A stretch of DNA of 8,694 nucleotides from Pseudomonadota bacterium (GTDB lineage Bacteria > Pseudomonadota > Alphaproteobacteria > Acetobacterales > Acetobacteraceae). The DNA lies in assembly GCA_021808185.1 (NCBI GenBank), contig JAKBCB010000141.1, forward strand, positions 1-8,694, read 5' to 3'. Below are positions 6,654-8,694 of the stretch, in pieces (positions within the stretch are counted from its first letter, which is position 1; each line of letters starts with the position of its first letter). The position numbers and the translations under genes were made by a program. Under the pieces are notes generated by a model. It saw nothing but the letters and a program-made list of their open reading frames with translations, did not search any database and was not told the DNA's origin.

Positions 6654-7936
6654 CGCTCGCCTTCCCGCAGATCGACAATCCGCTTCGCCTTGCCGGCCGA
6701 GCGTTCGATGCCGCCCGGCGCCACCACATCGACGCGCACGTTGATGCCGAGTGTCGCGTGGATGCGATGCGCGAGGCCCCCGCCGCCGTCATGCACGCCG
6801 CCATCGCGCGCTTCCACCCGCACCGTCATGCTGTCCAGCCGCGTCTCGCGCCGCAGTTCCAGCAGGTAATGCGGTGCCAGATGCGCTTCGGCCAGGATCA
6901 GCGCCTCGATCTGGCTGGGAAAGACATTGACGCCGCGCAGCACGATCATGTCGTCGGCGCGGCCGGTGACTTTCTCCATCCGCCGCATGGTGCGCGCGGT
7001 GCCCGGCAGCAGCCGGGACAGATCGCGGGTGCGATAGCGGATCACCGGCATGGCGTGCTTGGTCAGCGAGGTGAACACCAGCTCGCCCACTTCGCCTGCG
7101 GGCAGCACCTTGCCGGTGTCGGGATCGACGATCTCGGGGAAGAAGTGATCCTCCCATACGTGCAGACCGTCTTTCGTCTCGATGCATTCCACCGACACGC
7201 CCGGCCCGATCACCTCGGACAGGCCGTAGATGTCGATGGCATCGATGCCGAAGCCCTGTTCCAGTTCGGCGCGCATCCCTTCGGTCCACGGCTCGGCGCC
7301 GAACAGGCCGAGGCGGAGCGAGATGTCGCCCGGCCCGAGGCCACGCGCGCGCAGTTCGTCCATGATGGCCAGCGCGTAGCTGGGTGTCGCCATCAGCAGG
7401 TCCGGGCGCAGGTCGATGATGAGCTGTGCCTGCCGCTGCGTCATCCCGCCCGAGACCGGCACGACGGCGCACCCCAACCGCTCCGCGCCGTCGTGCATCC
7501 CCAGGCCGCCGGTGAACAGCCCGTAGCCGTAGGCGTTGTGCACCATCATCCGCGGTCGCCCGCCGGCCGCGTGGATGCTGCGCGCCATCACCTCGGCCCA
7601 CATGCGCAGATCCTCGGCGGTGTAGCCCACCAGCGTCGCCGCCCCGGTGGTGCCGGAGGAGACATGGATGCGCCGGACCTGCTCGCGCGGCACCGCGAAC
7701 ATGCCGAACGGGAAAGCCTCGCGCAGATCCTGCTTGGTGGTGAAGGGAAACCGCGCGAGGTCGGCGAGGTCGGAAAAATCGTCCGGATGCACGCCGGCCG
7801 CGTCGAAGCTTCGGCGGTAGAACGGCACATGCGCGTAGGCGTGGCGCAGCGACCAGCGCATGCGCTCGGTTTGCAGCGCCGTCAGTTCGTCGCGCGATGC
7901 CGTCTCGATCGGATCGAAGCCGCGCATGGCGTGCAT
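6650..7936 (-). CDS. paaK: Phenylacetate-CoA ligase family protein (PaaK-type)
   Basis: An ATP-dependent, AMP-forming ligase that activates phenylacetate or a related aryl acid to its CoA thioester in the cytoplasm. The product is 428 residues, matching PaaK length. It begins FDPIETASRDELTALQTERM and HAYAHVPFYRRSFDAAG. The adenylate-forming signature SSGTTG is at 93-98, followed by NAYGYGLFTGGLGMHDGAE, FGAEPWTEGMR, IYGLSEVIGPGVSVECIET, then LPVIRYRTRD-like and TARTMRRMEKVTGRADDM blocks. The C-terminal lysine block AGKAKRIVDL is at 414-423. Most blocks match PaaK almost residue for residue, which favours a phenylacetate-like substrate over benzoate. A second possible ATG lies at 7927; neither start has a clear Shine-Dalgarno. 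It begins 4 nt after the boxB-like gene and overlaps the DpgC-like gene by ATGA, so the three are one operon. No other paa gene is visible. Confidence 0.92.
   Translation of the reverse strand: MHAMRGFDPIETASRDELTALQTERMRWSLRHAYAHVPFYRRSFDAAGVHPDDFSDLADLARFPFTTKQDLREAFPFGMFAVPREQVRRIHVSSGTTGAATLVGYTAEDLRMWAEVMARSIHAAGGRPRMMVHNAYGYGLFTGGLGMHDGAERLGCAVVPVSGGMTQRQAQLIIDLRPDLLMATPSYALAIMDELRARGLGPGDISLRLGLFGAEPWTEGMRAELEQGFGIDAIDIYGLSEVIGPGVSVECIETKDGLHVWEDHFFPEIVDPDTGKVLPAGEVGELVFTSLTKHAMPVIRYRTRDLSRLLPGTARTMRRMEKVTGRADDMIVLRGVNVFPSQIEALILAEAHLAPHYLLELRRETRLDSMTVRVEARDGGVHDGGGGLAHRIHATLGINVRVDVVAPGGIERSAGKAKRIVDLREGER
6660..6665 (-). promoter_or_regulatory. Shine-Dalgarno of the DpgC-like gene
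   Basis: GGAAGG on the minus strand lies 6 nt before the ATG at 6653, inside the last codons of the ligase gene. It favours this start over the second in-frame ATG two codons later. Confidence 0.6.
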
Positions 7937-7940
7937 CTGG

Positions 7941-8694
7941 CTAGTCGTGGATCTTCACGTACTCGAAATGCCCGGGCTTGCTGTCGATCCCGGCCTTGGG
8001 CGGGGCGATCCAGCCGGCGAATTGTCCCGGCTCCGTTACCGGCTTCATCAGCGTGTCGAGATAGGCCGCATCCCCGGCCGTGGGCAAAAATTCGTCGCGC
8101 CGCGCCGCCCATTGCCCGGCCGTGAGCAGCGTGCCGTCCGGTGCGACATGCGCCTTCGAGAACTCGCCGATGCGCCGGTTGAACGCCACATGCGGCAGGC
8201 TCAGCCGGAAGTTCACGCCCTCTGTCTCGATCACCTTGTTCCAGCGCCCCAGCCCGCCGGCGCAGTCATCGGAGAAATCGTCGCGCAGCCGCATGTTCAG
8301 TGCCGACAGCGCCGGCACCTCCTGGCGCGCGATGGCGCCATCGACAAGGCGCAACACGGGGTAGGTGTCGTTCAGCAGCCTGTGGTCGTCGCCCAGCTTG
8401 TCCTCGCGGTAGCGGCCCTTGATGCCGGCGTTGAAGGCATTGGCCGCGTTGGTGCTGATCTCGTTGCCGAACAAGTCCAGCGTCAGCGAGTAGTGCAGGT
8501 TGATCTTGCGCTGGATGAGCGGCAGGTCGATCACGCCGAGCGCGCGCACCGCCTCGGTGTCGGTCGCGTCCGCGATGCCGGCGGCCTTCATCGCCTGGCA
8601 GGTGCGCTCGACGATCCGCATCAGCCCGCTTTCGCCCACGAACATGTGGTGGGCTTCCTCGGTCAGCATAAAGCGGCAGGTGCGGCTGAGCGGG
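7941..8694 (-). CDS. boxB: Benzoyl-CoA 2,3-epoxidase oxygenase subunit, C-terminal part (cut by right window edge)
   Basis: BoxB is a diiron enzyme that, with reductase BoxA, epoxidises the ring of benzoyl-CoA using O2. The visible 250 residues run in frame through the window edge; the internal ATG at 8669 is not the true start, because SRTCRF precedes it as in the family. Signatures include FMLTEEAHHMFVGESG, whose EAHH supplies diiron ligands, YSLTLDLFGNEISTNAANAF, GLGRWNKVIETEGVNFRL, and the terminal GQFAGWIAPPKAGIDSKPG and HFEYVKI. The other half of the iron site (an upstream ExxH) lies outside the window. About half of the usual 470-residue protein is present. It is followed after 4 nt by the PaaK-type ligase. 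The family is clear, but the substrate may be a substituted aroyl-CoA, because its partners are arylacetate enzymes rather than the usual boxC and benzoate-CoA ligase. Confidence 0.9.
   Translation of the reverse strand, partial: PLSRTCRFMLTEEAHHMFVGESGLMRIVERTCQAMKAAGIADATDTEAVRALGVIDLPLIQRKINLHYSLTLDLFGNEISTNAANAFNAGIKGRYREDKLGDDHRLLNDTYPVLRLVDGAIARQEVPALSALNMRLRDDFSDDCAGGLGRWNKVIETEGVNFRLSLPHVAFNRRIGEFSKAHVAPDGTLLTAGQWAARRDEFLPTAGDAAYLDTLMKPVTEPGQFAGWIAPPKAGIDSKPGHFEYVKIHD

Noticed and set aside
6155..8125. Plus-strand open frame of 656 codons across the ligase and parts of its neighbours
   Set aside because: It is antisense to two strongly identified genes and of low-complexity Ala/Arg/Pro/His composition, with no motif.
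8667..8669. The internal ATG at 8669 as the boxB start
   Set aside because: The frame stays open to the window edge and the preceding residues (SRTCRF) belong to the conserved family sequence, so the true start is outside.

Overview
The window is high-GC bacterial DNA. Every gene I can support is on the minus strand, so transcription runs from high to low coordinates. The gene content (rpsF-rpsR-rplI followed by dnaB-alr), an S18 with a single Cys in a KSCPFSG motif, an L9 with a long acidic tail, and high-GC codon use all suggest an alphaproteobacterium. Acetobacteraceae/Rhodospirillales is my best guess. It is an inference, not a database result.

Layout in transcription order: (1) 8694-5328, the end of an aromatic-acid catabolic operon. 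It holds the C-terminal part of a BoxB-type benzoyl-CoA epoxidase (cut by the window edge), a PaaK-type phenylacetate-CoA ligase 4 nt downstream, and a crotonase-fold protein that closely resembles DpgC, the cofactor-free (3,5-dihydroxyphenyl)acetyl-CoA 1,2-dioxygenase of glycopeptide antibiotic biosynthesis. The last two genes overlap by ATGA. (2) 5327-5181, a 147-nt leader with a possible promoter and several hairpins. (3) 5180-3807, the ribosomal operon rpsF-rpsR-rplI, whose Shine-Dalgarno sites overlap the preceding stop codons. (4) 3806-3660, a long two-part hairpin (probable terminator) and a promoter for the next gene. (5) 3659-2421, a cyclopropane-fatty-acyl-phospholipid synthase (cfa). 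(6) 2420-2324, a 97-nt gap with two tandem DnaA-box-like sites and a 19-bp palindrome in front of dnaB. (7) 2323-818, dnaB, then alr overlapping it by 23 nt and running off the left edge.

Regions 3 to 7 are housekeeping: translation, replication and cell-wall D-alanine, with a lipid-modifying gene inserted between rplI and dnaB. The most interesting part is region 1. PaaK makes an arylacetyl-CoA, DpgC-type enzymes oxidise an arylacetyl-CoA at the alpha carbon to an arylglyoxylate, and BoxB acts on aroyl-CoA. Together they suggest an undescribed aerobic route that shortens an arylacetate and feeds it into box-type ring epoxidation. This rests on gene order and family membership only. No intergenic stretch exceeds 300 bases, and I saw no mobile elements, CRISPR arrays, tRNAs or rRNAs.
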